DNA of 64,000 nt from Mimachlamys varia (Eukaryota > Mollusca > Bivalvia > Pectinida > Pectinidae): NCBI GenBank assembly GCA_947623455.1, contig OX392534.1, positions 36,771,426 through 36,835,425 of the forward strand, read 5' to 3'. Every line of letters begins with the position of its first letter. Position 1 is the stretch's first letter. Made by a program: the position numbers and the translations under genes. Below are positions 48,700 to 60,421 of the stretch, piece by piece. A model generated the notes under the pieces. The model had not been told where the DNA came from, made no database searches, and saw only the letters and a program-made list of their open reading frames with translations.

Positions 48700-49213
48700 G
48701 AAAACCCTTACCCTTTGGGTCAGATGACCTAAAATTATGACGTAACGTGAAGGTCTCGGAAATGCGACGTGAAGGGCGTAATAATATGACCTAAAGTGAA
48801 AGTCAGGGAGACGTAACATTAAACGTCGTGAAGACATGACGTGAAAGTCTAGGAGATATGTCGTGAATGTTTGTGAGGCGTGCCGTAAAGGGGGCTGAAA
48901 GACATTACAAGGTCTGGAAGAAGTGATGAGCGCTTGAGAGGTGTTAACGGTGTATCAAGGTCTGGGATACATGCCGTGAAGTCTTGTCCTGAAGGTCATT
49001 GTAGTTATAACGTGAGGTAAGGCGGTGAGGTCTGGGAAATGTGATATTAAGGTTTAGGATGTGTGAATGAGACATAACGTGAAGGCCTAAGAGACGTAAA
49101 AGTCTGGAAAACGTGGCGCGGAAGTTTGGGGGATATGAAGTTAGGTGCATGCAGATACATGGCACTAAGGTATCATATTTACATCTTCTCTGCAATGCCA
49201 CTTTATTACACTA
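48700..49213. repeat. Degenerate gacgtgaaggtct-type repeat
   Basis: Scattered gacgtgaagg or aacgtgaagg words every 25-30 nt suggest an old array related to the 24-bp minisatellite. Individual units are hard to define. Confidence 0.45.
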
Positions 49214-49510
49214 CCAAGGCCAGTTTCGTGTTATGATGCCATAAATCTGGAGTGGTTATTATGACGTCATTACGATTGTGACATCAGAATAATAACATTG
49301 GAGATAGCTGACCGAAACTGGCTACTTGTTGTTCATTCATTAGAAATATACCTTAAATGTTCAGAACAAATGTAAAATTAATATAAATTATTTATCAAAA
49401 TCAATGGAAAATATAAATATAAGCATTAAACAGCATTCTGTTCCGTGTTATGGTCCTATCAAACGGAACAGGATGGCAGACAAATAATCATAACGCGCGT
49501 TATTCATTTT
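49214..49510. mobile_element. Inverted-repeat element, diverged
   Basis: GCCAGTTTCG near 49216 pairs with CGAAACTGGC near 49313. Inside are ttattatgacgtcat and a diverged inverse. The block up to 49510 has gttccgtgttatggtcctat facing further inverted words. The tgacgtcat and tgtgacatca words recall the 21.3-kb element. Confidence 0.4.
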
Positions 49511-50137
49511 GTCTGCATTCCTAACATTTGCTAAAACATTAATTACTTAAATAACCTCGATGTTTTGGACACGTAACATGAAGACCTTGGGGACGTGACG
49601 TACGAGTGAAGGCCTAATAGACATGATGTGAACGCCTGGGACATGATGCGGGATCTGCAAAACAGAATGTAGCCCAAACGTGGTACGTATACTTACAATG
49701 TACCTACATCAAAATGAAAGCGTTAGGAAAGGCATGCATGCATGCATTCACGTGGGCTGTGGAGGAATTGAAACAGACACGAACGCGCCTGTACAATGAG
49801 ACAACACTTAAACCAATTATACAAACACTTGAACCCGATTCTTATTTCATAATGCGAAATTGAAGGATTATTTTCCACGAAGGAGGTATAGGTAACATGT
49901 AGTTCGACTATGTACGCCATGATTTGACAGGTTTCCAGTAAACATCTATTGTCACCAATCCACTGTCCATATATGGCATGTTCTTCTTACTAAGTAGACA
50001 ATCTCTGAATATAGGAGTTTCCCCTCGGCCATATATAACTAGTTGACCTTGACCATTGAACCATGAGATACACAATATATACAAAGTTTTCTTATACTTG
50101 ACACTGGTGTAGAGATGATCAGATTCCATAATGGATC

Positions 50138-50371
50138 GGGGCCGCGGTGGCCGTGTGGTTAAGGTGTCCCGACATTCTACCACTAGACTTCCACCTCTGG
50201 GATACGCCTTTGAAACCCACGTGGGGCAGTTGCCAGGTACTGACTGTAGGTCGGTAGTTTTTTTCGGGTACTCCGGCTTTCCCCCACCTCCAAAACCTGG
50301 CATGTCCTTAAATGACCCTGGCTGTTAATAGGACGTAAAACAAAATAAACCAAACCAAACCATTTAGGATA
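50138..50371 (+). mobile_element. tRNA-derived SINE, family 1, copy b
   Basis: The head cggtggccgtgtggttaagg is followed by a tRNA-like region, cacctctgggatacgcc and ggggcagttgccaggtactg. The body reads cctggcatgtccttaaatga, and the tail is gacgtaaaacaaaataaacc. It is the best preserved copy of the family in the window. Confidence 0.85.
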
Positions 50372-50609
50372 TAATGTCTCGTGTGTCACCAAACCCGTGC
50401 AGATGCAAATAAACTCTCGGACAATTAGGTCAGGTTATTTCCCCTGACCAGGAAGTTTAAATATACCGCTATATATATATATATATATAGCTTGCCAATT
50501 TAATCGAGTTCCGGTCTAGCGCCGTTTGAAATTAACCAATTTTACCCCTTTTGGCACTGACGGGCCAGCAAGAGCTTCGTCATGTGGCTATATATATATA
50601 CCCCCATTG
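50372..50609. other. Short gene-free stretch with AT microsatellite
   Basis: An (AT)n run sits near 50471-50490. Nothing else seen. Confidence 0.6.
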
Positions 50610-51235
50610 TAATTAATCCTTGAGCTTTGGACCTCATGGTCAAATCCATTGACCTCGATCTGTGGCCTGTTGAATTCTGACAAACGTTGCTTAATAATGT
50701 CATAACAAAAATGTTCATCAGTGAAAATTTACAAAATGTGTCCTTAACCTTAGACCCAGTGATATCAACTGTTGGTCACTTGATTTCTTGTTAAATTCAA
50801 AAGTTCACCGATGGAAAGTTACAAAATTTGACCTCAGACATTGACCTTGTGATCTTGTCTCATGGTCAGTTGATTCGTCCGATTCCAAAAAATAAGTTTC
50901 CTGCATGATTTCATAATAAAACGTTCATCAGTGAAAAACTTCAAAATGTGACCTTGACCTTAGACTCATTGACCTTGCCTTTTTGTCAGGTTACTCCTGT
51001 GTTTAATTCCAACCAACTGTTCTTCATTATGTCATAACAAGAAGTTCATCTGTAAAAATCTTCAGAAGTTCACCTTGATCTGTAACCTGGTGACCTTGAC
51101 TTGTGGTCAGTCAACTCCTTGCTTAATTCGAAACAATGTCGCTTCATAATGTCATAACAAAATATGTATCAGTCAAAAGCTACAAAAAATTGACATTGAC
51201 ATTAGAATATAATGTCCTTGACCTTATAGGGCGCT
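50610..51235. repeat. About 120-bp tandem repeat, five diverged copies
   Basis: Each copy carries gtcataacaaaa, gttcatcagtgaaaa, ttacaaaatgtgaccttgac and a gaccttg...tggtcag phrase. The frames are closed. Confidence 0.75.
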
Positions 51236-52029
51236 CGTATCTCCGATATGGGGCCGACAGACAGGGACCATCACAGGGAACTATTTATTCCCAACTGAAA
51301 ATGAGCAAAATATACACAAGTGTCATTTTCCAATATGAACTGTGATAAACTTCATCCCCTCTCAAATTGAGAACGTGAAGTCTGGGTAGCACATGACGTT
51401 CACAATTTTAATAATTCACCTTAAGACCCTTCAATCTATGAAGAGGATTTCATTTCAACTTATCTGGATAGTCAATGTGCCCAATTAAATCCCCCCTTCC
51501 GTCCCAGGGGTGTGCTAGGGTCAATATTTCTATTCCCAAACCGTTCTGGTTATAATTCAACCAAGTTTGAATTATTTCCAACCGAAAATGAACAGTATTT
51601 ACAAAAACGTCATTTTCATACAAAACTGTGGTATATCAAACCCGATTTGTAACCGACACGAACAATAGTATGAAGCAGGGATATTGAAGGGTTACTTGAC
51701 CTGCAGACATACAGGGCGATGTTGGAGTGCAGTGAAAGAAGATTGCTTTACTGTTATCCATATCGTGGCCCGTACTCATTAAACCATTGTCATGACCAAG
51801 TATTTTGTTTGTGCTCAAATCCGATTTCTTGTTTCGGTTATAACTGAATAAACAACTTTTTTGTGTTAGTGATTTTGTTCGAATGACTTCCAACAAAGTT
51901 GCAAGAGCATATGAGAACGATTCCGTTAAAACAGGCTCGGATTTTTTTTTTTTTAATTTTTAAAGTCGTGCGAGATTAAGTACTCTTAATCAACAAGATT
52001 TTCTTAGTTTTTCATTTGAAAATATTGGT
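51236..52029. other. Gene-free stretch
   Basis: No feature recognised, apart from two similar ccaactgaaaatgagcaaaa or ccaaccgaaaatgaacagta phrases about 300 bp apart. Confidence 0.5.
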
Positions 52030-52580
52030 CTTACTGGACAGGTAAGAGGGCTCGAGGAATAAAGATTAGGTAATCACCAAGGTGAGGTACATGTAATATA
52101 AGGTAATATAGGTAATACAGGACAGGTAGATGAGGTATAAATATAGGGTGACCACTGAGGTGAGGTACATGTAATATAGGTCATACAGGACAGGTAGATG
52201 AGGTATAAAGATTGGGTGACCACTGAGGTGAGGTACATGTAATATAGGTCATACAGGACAGGTAGATGAGGTATAAAGATTGGGTGACCACTGAGGTGAG
52301 GTACATGTTATATAGGTTATACAGGACAAGTAGATGGGTATAATGATTGGGTGACCACTGAGGTGAGGTACTTGTAATATAAGTCATACAGGACAGGTAG
52401 ATGAGGTATAAATATTTGGTGATCACTGAGGTGGGGTACATGTAATATAGGTCATACAAGACAGGTAGATGAGGTATAAAGATAAGGTGACCACTGAGAT
52501 GAGGTACATGTAATAGGTCATACAAGACAGGTAGATGAGGTATAAAGATAAGGTGATCACTGAGGTGAGGTACATGTACT
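52030..52580. repeat. 68-bp minisatellite, about 8 copies
   Basis: The word gtgaccact restarts at 52148, 52216 and 52284, a 68-bp period. The unit reads gaggtgaggtacatgtaata ... gacaggtagatgaggtataa. A few copies are shorter. Confidence 0.93.
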
Positions 52581-52954
52581 ATATACCATCATACCCCAGT
52601 TTAATCAGCGTTCCTCACCTTCCTTTACTTAAAACTCCCCATAGGAAAGCATTACAGAAGTAAAGGGAAGTTCCGTAACTTATGTTTGTCTCCTTAAATT
52701 CTGCAATGATTACCTATGGAGAATTTTAAGTTTAGCCCTTCAGTTAAAGGAACACGTTGATGGAACCGGTGCCAGGTGAGCTTAAAATGAAAAAGAAAAC
52801 ACTCGTCGAATTGTGGTAATATTTTCTTTTATTGTCACCATGTATGTGTATCACACACATGAATGTCATACTGTAATATCTTGCATATAGTGCGCAGGTA
52901 CTTTTTGGGATCCAATAATGAAAAAAAAATCTTGAAAAAAAAAAAAAAATTACA

Positions 52955-53168
52955 GTACATGTATAGCCCCTAAATCCCTCCCTTAACTGTTTTAGAGTCT
53001 AATAGGTACAGTCATACATGTATGGCCCCTAAATCCCTCCCTTAACTGTTTTATAGTTTAATAGGTACAGTCATACATATATGGCCCCTAAATCCCTCCC
53101 TTAACTGTTTTAGAGTCTAATAGGTACAGTCATACATGTATGGCCCCTAAATCCCTCCCTTAACGTTG
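52955..53168. repeat. 59-bp tandem repeat, 3.5 copies
   Basis: The word atggcccc recurs at 53022, 53081 and 53140. The unit includes taaatccctcccttaactgt and aataggtacagtcatacatg. Confidence 0.93.
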
Positions 53169-53374
53169 TCTTTGATATTACCATCATACCATTATATGCA
53201 GAAAAGGTATTGATAGCCCAAAAGTTATTAGACATTCGATTCTGGCTCTGACCTTGTCTCTGGGAGAGGATACTTATAAAGTCAGTGGCACTATAAATGT
53301 AATGGCTAAGGATCATACATCAGTGTTCAGACAGATGAGTTATGTACTACAGCTCTATCTAAATGATACTTATA

Positions 53375-53767
53375 TTAAAGGCCCAATATACGTAACTTCA
53401 GGAAAATTTTTGTGATTCTGAAAAATTCTAAAAAATAACCCAGTTGATAACCATGCAAAAATAAGCCTAAAACTAAGTAAACCTGAGCGGTAACTAACAA
53501 GAAACTCTGGACAAAAAAATCCAAAGATTTGAAAATAATTCAGGTGGGGCCCACTTCAACAACAAACTGAAGGTAGAAGACGGTTCGAAATGGACACATG
53601 TTTACAAATAGCGTGTTTCAACTGCTGCTGTTCCAGTAAACACAAAAGAATTCATCTTGAATATTGCTGATATCAGTTAATTTTATCTAAATCTATAAAT
53701 AGTATAAGTTATTAGGCTTGATTTTGGCTTCAAGTTTTGCCGAAAGTTACGTATATTGGGCCTTTAA
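53375..53767. mobile_element. TTAA-flanked MITE, copy 1
   Basis: The element is 53379-53763 (385 bp), with TTAA on both sides. Left end AGGCCCAATATACGTAACTT and right end AAGTTACGTATATTGGGCCT are exact inverted repeats. The inside has cttcaacaacaaactgaagg and gacggttcgaaatggac and no reading frame. The TTAA target and size suggest a piggyBac-type non-autonomous element. Confidence 0.88.
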
Positions 53768-54245
53768 TCTAGGTCACATTTTAACAAAATCTTAGAAATA
53801 TAAAACACAATATTCAAGCTTATGTTAATGACACCTTATAAATCAGTCACAAAATAAAACTACATAACTTTTCCAACTTTAAATACAGGAATTTACAGGA
53901 TTCCCAGGCAACAAAGCTGCAAGCAGCCATCAACAGGAGGTCCATAGTTCAGTGCATTAGTTGTAAAGCCAAAATTTCTTTGTAAAATGATGAAAATGCA
54001 AAAAAAAAAATCAAAACAAATTATATTTAATGGTTATCTGACTGCAGTTCATTGGGGATCAAAACAGAATAAATTTATAGCCTATCCCCCTGGAAGACAC
54101 ATTTGAACTCTTCCAATTCAAAGGTTGGACTAAATTATTCTAAAATTTCAGGGGTGAATGAGTTAAACCAAAGCCTATTTTATTCCAAATGAAGTTGTTA
54201 TTTTGGACAATCAATGTTTAACAATATAACGGCATCACCCACTAG

Positions 54246-54575
54246 TGAGGCACGGTGGTCTAGTGGTAGGACGCTGGGCTCGTGATCAAAGGGTTGTGAG
54301 TTTGAGTCCCGTTCACGGCACTTTTGTTGTATCCTCAAGCAAGATACTTTACCCTGCTTGTTCCAGTCCACTCAGCTGTAAATGAGTATGTGGTTGGGCA
54401 GTGCTAGTAATTGTAGAATGCTAGCTGTGAGCGCTGAAATGGCAGCACCGGTTGTATGCTCCCCAGGGAGTTGAGAACGATAATGGCTAGTTGCTAACTA
54501 AGGCCCTATAACCACAGATAATAATTTGTGAATTTTCTTGAGACCGCCTTTAAGGTAGTGATAAAGAGGTATATT
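54246..54575 (+). mobile_element. tRNA-derived SINE, third type
   Basis: The head ggtggtctagtggtaggacg (A box) and gtttgagtccc (B-box-like) are followed by a long body: gcaagatactttaccctg, cagtccactcagctgtaaat and gttgagaacgataatggcta. The conserved central body recalls SINE superfamilies with a shared core in animals. I cannot say which. Confidence 0.7.
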
Positions 54576-55494
54576 ATACTTCATTCATTTAAATGCCTGT
54601 ATGATTCTAGTAGTTACTCCAGTCAATATTTTTTTTATATTGGCCTGGAGTCAAGGACTACGGGCCAACGCTATATATTTTGAAGTCATAATTGCAGGAT
54701 GATGTTATAGACAATGAAGTGACGTAATTATTCCAGACAATGAGCAAAATGGGGTCTGACCTAATGGTCTGTTTTTATTGCATATTATGACTTCGCTTCG
54801 GTCCATATACATATGTTTGGGTGACTGACCAGTCCATAAACTCCTATATTGCCCTCAGTGCCATGCAATATTTGTTAAATATAAGAACCTGGAAATGTTA
54901 TTTTTATTACTAGGTTGGATTTCCTTTTGGGTCCTTATAATTAGAGATATAACCTAGTTCTGATAGGCACAATACATCAAAGCAACCAGCTGTTGCCTTT
55001 TTGGTTTTAACGAAAGGCGATTTGAACTTTTGAACCTCACCCTGAACTCTTGACCTTAGAGATGAGGTCAGATCAACAATGATAACAAACTGAATCTCTA
55101 CTTCCTGTGGATGATTCACTACAAAAAGGTTAATTAGAATCTACCCAGAACATAAGTATAAGGAGTAGAAACAGTGATTTACAAGGAAAAGTTGAAAATG
55201 TAACTGATCCATATATTTTATCAGACCTATTCCTCAAAATAGTATGTGTTTGTCTTTACAAATGCATGTTGATGATGTCCTTCAACAAAAATTTTAATGA
55301 CAATTTCAATAATCTGGAAAAAAATATCATAACATTAAGAGCAATACAGTAAAGCACTCAACTCTAATTAAGTCTTCAATATATACAGACTTCAATATGT
55401 ACAATACAAAAAATGTACCTGCTATATTGCAATAAGGCTTATCTATATGGTTCATGTATCTTTGTGGTGGAAGATACAAAGAGACCTGGCAATT
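54576..55494. other. Gene-free stretch with dispersed repeat
   Basis: 54805-54885 repeats the 33.6-kb segment of gene B intron 4 (gtgactgaccagtccataaa). The rest is featureless. Open frames at 54910 and 55327 have no support. Confidence 0.45.
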
Positions 55495-55865
55495 TCTATA
55501 GCAACCAATCCTGATCAGCATAGCAATCAATCCTGGTTACTATACCAACCGATCCTGGTCAATGTAAAAACCAATCCTATTCAATATAGCAACCAATTGT
55601 GGTTAACATAGCAACCAATCCTTGTCACTATAGCAACCAATTTTAGTTACCATAGCAACTGATTCTGAAAACTGTAGCAACTAGTCCTGGTCAATAGAGC
55701 AAGTGACCCTTGTCACTATAGCAACCAATCCTGATCCCATAGCAACCAATTATGTTTACTATAGCATTTAACCAGGCTTCGTCAATATAGCAACCAGTCC
55801 TGGTCCCTATAGCAACCAATCCTGATCACTATGGCAACCAATCCTGGTCACCATAGAAACCAAAT
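55495..55865. repeat. About 22-bp minisatellite with CCAAT in most units
   Basis: The unit is close to atagcaaccaatcctggtca, repeated about 16 times with many substitutions. Most copies keep CCAAT. Confidence 0.9.
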
Positions 55866-55931
55866 CAGCTGGCCATAGAATGCTTACATGTATAAATGTG
55901 TGTGCAATATAGGGGGCAGTTTCCAAGGTTA

Positions 55932-56150
55932 TGTTTCGTTTATTTTGGGTTACGTCCTATTAACAGCCAGGGTCATTTAAGGACGTGCCAGGTTTTGGAG
56001 GTGGAGGAAAGCCGAAGTACCTGGAGAAAAATCACCGACCTATGGTCAGTACTGGCAACTGCCCCACTTGGGATTCGAACTCGCAACCCAGAGGTGGAGC
56101 GCTAGTGGTATAATGTCTGAACACCTTAACCACTCAGCCACCGTGCCCCT
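55932..56150 (-). mobile_element. tRNA-derived SINE, family 1, copy c
   Basis: On the minus strand the head ggtggctgagtggttaaggt and the B box gagttcgaatcc are followed by ggggcagttgcc, cctggcacgtccttaaatga and the tail acccaaaataaac. The tRNA-like promoter is intact here. Confidence 0.85.
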
Positions 56151-57054
56151 CCAAGACATTGTAGCTTATGGACATCATTTTATTTAGGAAAAAGTGTGTT
56201 ATATACACGCTTTATTTAAGCAATACAAGTGATAAAAACTCTATTATATCAAAAAAAAAGATTCAGTCAGTTTCAATACTGAACTAGAACTCAGACAGGT
56301 TAGCAACAGTCCCTTCGTATGGTTATATTAATCGCCCATCATCATCATGATTCATCAATCCTTGCACTTTGGACCAGCTAAGCTAAAAATGATTGCTAAC
56401 CACAATTCATTGAATAGTTTCAATTTTTCAGTGTCAAATAGAACACAGGCAGTGGTAAAGTTCTTTCCTACAGACATACATGTATATGATACAGTAAAAT
56501 TGATCACACTGTTTTAAGGCAATAGAAATACTGATTATTAAAAGATAAACTTAACTGAAGAAAGAAGCAGTCTAAGTTTGCTCCAAGTTAAATTCCTGGT
56601 TAATACATCTACTCCAGCTGGTTCATTTTTGTTTCACTCATACAACCCTGCGAATTTTAAAGTGGTCCATGTCTTGCCCAGTCTTATGTTTTAATCAGGT
56701 TCAAAAGTGACATCAGAGATGAAGAGGTTAAATCAGCACACATGGATAGATATTAGATATTTAACAATGTATTTATTGTAATACAAAAATATATCGTGAA
56801 ACAAGCATGTTAGGTTTATGGTACACAATGATACTGTGGTTTCTTATGAAGCAAAGAGTAGATTTTTCATCTTCTATGCAGCCTGGTCAGTGCTATCACA
56901 ATTCAAGACTAAAGCTAAAACATGTCGGGTTTACCTTTACAAAAAATACTGGACAATAAACTCGGAACAATAATTAATATATAAAATTCACTGGGTATTC
57001 ATAATGACAACAAGTGTTTACAATAACATTAATTTGTATTAACACCGGGATACA
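56151..57054. other. Gene-free stretch
   Basis: AT-rich. I see nothing in it. Confidence 0.5.
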
Positions 57055-57480
57055 AATAACAGCAAACAAGACAAAAATCTCCAACAGTTATACTGGCAGA
57101 CAAGACAAAAATCTTCTACACTATACTGCAGTTATACTGACAGACAAGACAAAAACCTTCAACACTATATACTGCAGTTATACTGACAGACAAGACAAAA
57201 ATCTTCTACACTATACATGTATACTACAGTTATACTGACAGGCAAGACAAAAATCTTCTACACTATATACTACAATTATACTGGCAGACAAGACAAAAAA
57301 TCTTCTACACTATACATGTATACTACAGTTATACTGGCGGACAAGACAAAAATCTTCTACACTATTCTACGGTTATACTGACAGACAAGACAAAAAATCT
57401 TCTACACTATATACTACAGTTATACTGGCATACAAGACAAAAATCGTCTACACTATATTGCAGTTATACTGGCAGACAAT
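57055..57480. repeat. Minisatellite, 45-57 bp unit, about 8 copies
   Basis: The unit gacaagacaaaaatcttcta is followed by cactatatactacagttatactg. Spacing varies because some copies carry an extra catgtata. Confidence 0.9.
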
Positions 57481-58376
57481 AATTGCTTTTTTAACAGAGT
57501 ACCTTTTGTCACTAGACCAGAAACAGGGATGACTACTTCTGCAGTGTTGTGCTATATTCAAGGTATATTGTGACAACTTTTAAAGCAACGACTGGTTACA
57601 TGATATGTTTCTGACATGAAAACACATTTCAACACTCTACTCCAGAACATTGGCAGTCTTGGCCGTGTGCTACATCGATCATCTATGACAAGAGTATAAG
57701 TACCCCTGGTGCTACCCTGAAAGGCTTGCAATATTCAGATTATTGTTTTCTGCAACCCACACAACTCTAGCACCCAAATATAACGGCCTTTCCAAAAAGT
57801 GTTGTTATTTCCCTTGATAGGCCAAAATGGTGGATGCAAGAGGGACTTCTGGGTAGTGTTTTAGTGATGATTTGGCGCCATATGGCAATCTGATGACGTC
57901 ATTTCCATTATGACGTCATAATTACTTGGTGAAAATTCGTTTCAAAAACACTTCCCAATGTAGCCATGATATTGCAAACAAGGGAGATAACAACACTTTT
58001 GAGATAGGCCTATAGTATAAATGAAATGGTCCGTGGGTGGCTGTTGAATTGTCTTTGCTGTGGAGCATTCAACCATATAAAAAGAAATGTCATTAGGAGC
58101 ATGATCCCACTGCAAAACTGACTGTTTTACATCTCCAATGCAAATTTATACAACCTCAGATGGAGGTATTTGCCATGTGGCATAGGGCTAATAGTTAATG
58201 CCTTGAAAAGCAGCTTCTGCAAATTCCTTGAAAATCGTTCTGATTGATATAGTTTATTGATTACATGCATTGTAAAATATACTTTATAGGGTGTCTGATA
58301 GTAGTTAATTGTGAAGCATGGTGCTATATCAAATGTTGACTTGCTACCAGGATTTAGCTTAGTTTTTATGAAGAAT
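57481..58376. other. Gene-free stretch
   Basis: No feature recognised. Short phrases such as caaacaagggagataacaac look like dispersed repeat debris. Confidence 0.45.
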
Positions 58377-58769
58377 TTAAAGGCCCAATATACGTAACTT
58401 CTGGGAAATTTTCGTCATTCTGAAAAATTGTTTAAAAAAATCCAGTTGATAACCATGCAAAAATTAGCCTAAAACGAGGTAAACCTGAGCGGTAACTAAC
58501 AAGAAACTCTTCACAGAAAAATATAAAGAATTGAAAATAATTCAGGTGGGGCCCACTTCAACAACAAACCGAAGGTAGAAGACGGTTCGAAATGGACGCG
58601 TGTTTACAAATAGTGTGTTTTAAATGCTGCTGTACCGATAACCGCGAAAGAATTCATCTTGAATATTGCTGATATCAGTTAATCTTAACTAAATATATAA
58701 ATATAATAAGTTATTAGGCTTGATTTTCGCTTCGAGTTTTGCCGAAAGTTACGTATATTGGGCCTTTAA
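58377..58769. mobile_element. TTAA-flanked MITE, copy 2
   Basis: The element is 58381-58765, 385 bp like copy 1, with the same exact inverted ends. Its right TTAA (58766-58769) is also the left TTAA of copy 3. Confidence 0.88.
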
Positions 58770-59161
58770 AGGCCCAATATACTTAACTTCATGGAAATTT
58801 TCGTGATTTGAAAAAAATTCTGAAAAAAAATCCAGTTGATAACCATGCAAAAATATACCTAAAACCAAGTAAACCTGAGCGGTAACTAACAAGAAACTCT
58901 TGACAAAAAAATCCAAAAAATTGAAAATAATTCAGGTGGGGCCCACTTCAACAACAAACTGAAGGTAGAAGACGGTTCGAAATGGACGCGTGTTTACAAA
59001 TAGCGTGTTTTCACTGCTGCTGTACCGGTAACTGCGAAAGAATATTCATCTTGAACATTGCTGATATCAGTTAATCTTAACTAAATCTATAAATGTAATA
59101 AGTTATTAGGCTTGATTTTCGCTTCAAGTTTTGCCGAAAGTTACGTATATTGATCCTTTAA
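58766..59161. mobile_element. TTAA-flanked MITE, copy 3
   Basis: The element is 58770-59157, 388 bp, same orientation as copy 2. Its left end has one change (ATACTTAACTT) and its right end reads TATTGATCCT instead of TATTGGGCCT. TTAA follows at 59158-59161. Confidence 0.85.
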
Positions 59162-59969
59162 TTCTCACCAGCATTTTACTACATGTACTTGATTATCTCC
59201 CCCTAGCTAGCTTAGAATTTTTTGTATCATACATTCAAGTGATTATAATCACTTATTAGGTTGTTTTTTTCTAAATACATGTTATATAATATCTGTTTAA
59301 TAAATGTTTTACTTGTTATATATGTTTGTAAAGTTATCTGACCATGTACACATCGCTGGTAATTACAGGCAAATGGTCTTAAGAACAAAATTGATATGTA
59401 CAAATGTATATATGTTTTCTTTTTGGTACATAGGTATTAAAGATTAAATGCTGTGTAAATCATTTTCATTATCTTCTATACTTTTAAGACATTGTAACGC
59501 TCAATTGTACAAGTGTAATACTACATAATATCCATAATTTATAATTTCATAATAGATTCTGAAAAATTCAATTAAGCGTAAAGTAAATAATGTTTCATAA
59601 AAATGCAAGTGTATATTGACTCTAAAATGTTATGATTTTAACGATAATGCAAATACATGTAGTTTATTAATTTTACCAAAAAAGTAGGTAAACTGCTAAA
59701 AATATATTGCATATTATTTTACATAGATAATAAATAGTGGAAAAAGTTAGAAAAACATCAAACATTCAAATGTAATATGTTCTAATGCAACTGAGCATTA
59801 TGATACAGATACATTGTACAGGTATATATAAATGTACAAGATTATCCTGCAAGGACATAATTATAAACACTTTCTTACACCATCAACCTTAATTACAACC
59901 ATATAGAAACAATGATCCACTGACTAGATGAGCTCCTCCAAGAATATGCACAATGTATAACAGTGATTT
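59162..59969. other. Gene-free stretch downstream of the ASB gene
   Basis: Very AT-rich, without a recognised feature. It could include 3' UTR of the ASB gene if the transcript runs through the SINE. Confidence 0.4.
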
Positions 59970-60197
59970 GGTATGGTTTTGTTCTGTTTTACATTCTATT
60001 AACAGCTATGATCATTAAATACATGCCAAGTTTTAATGATGGAAGAAAGCTGGATTACCTGGAGAAAAACCACAAACCAATAGCCAGTTTGCACAGGGTG
60101 ACTTCCCTACATAGTGCTCGAACCTGAGTCCAAGAAGTGGAGGGCTAGTGGTTACGGAATCTCGGACACCTTAACCACTTGCCCTCTTCGGCCCTTA
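59970..60197 (-). mobile_element. tRNA-derived SINE, family 1, copy d, next to ASB stop
   Basis: A diverged copy: the minus-strand head reads gtggttaaggtgtccga, then ccactagccctccacttctt, ggtaatccagctttctt and a tail like gtaaaacagaacaaaacc. It starts 18 nt after the ASB stop codon, in the same orientation. Confidence 0.75.
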
Positions 60198-60214
60198 TAA
60201 GATTGATCCAGAGA

Positions 60215-60421
60215 CTAGCGGAGCTCCTCCAGGGAGATGTAAGTCTTGATTTTTGTTGGCAGGTTTAATGTGTCCATCTTAACCATCAATTGCTCCCCGA
60301 GACTCTCTCGGACTTTGGTCTGACACATCTGTTGGAGGGATGGTGGATTTTTGGATATTTTTATGAGCCAATCACAGAACTGCTTATGAACACCAAGCTG
60401 TTTCGGAATATCACCTGTTTT
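60215..60421 (-). CDS. ASB last exon: SOCS box and stop
   Basis: Acceptor gttgacag, then KTGDIPKQLGVHKQFCDWLI, the BC box SLQQMCQTKVRESLG and the end KTYISLEELR followed by TAG. A second AG seven bases on (aaaacag) would put the box out of frame, which fixes the acceptor. Confidence 0.9.
   Translation of the reverse strand, partial: KTGDIPKQLGVHKQFCDWLIKISKNPPSLQQMCQTKVRESLGEQLMVKMDTLNLPTKIKTYISLEELR

Noticed and set aside
52181..52525. 114-residue minus-strand frame
   Set aside because: It is the 68-bp array read as protein, with no independent support.
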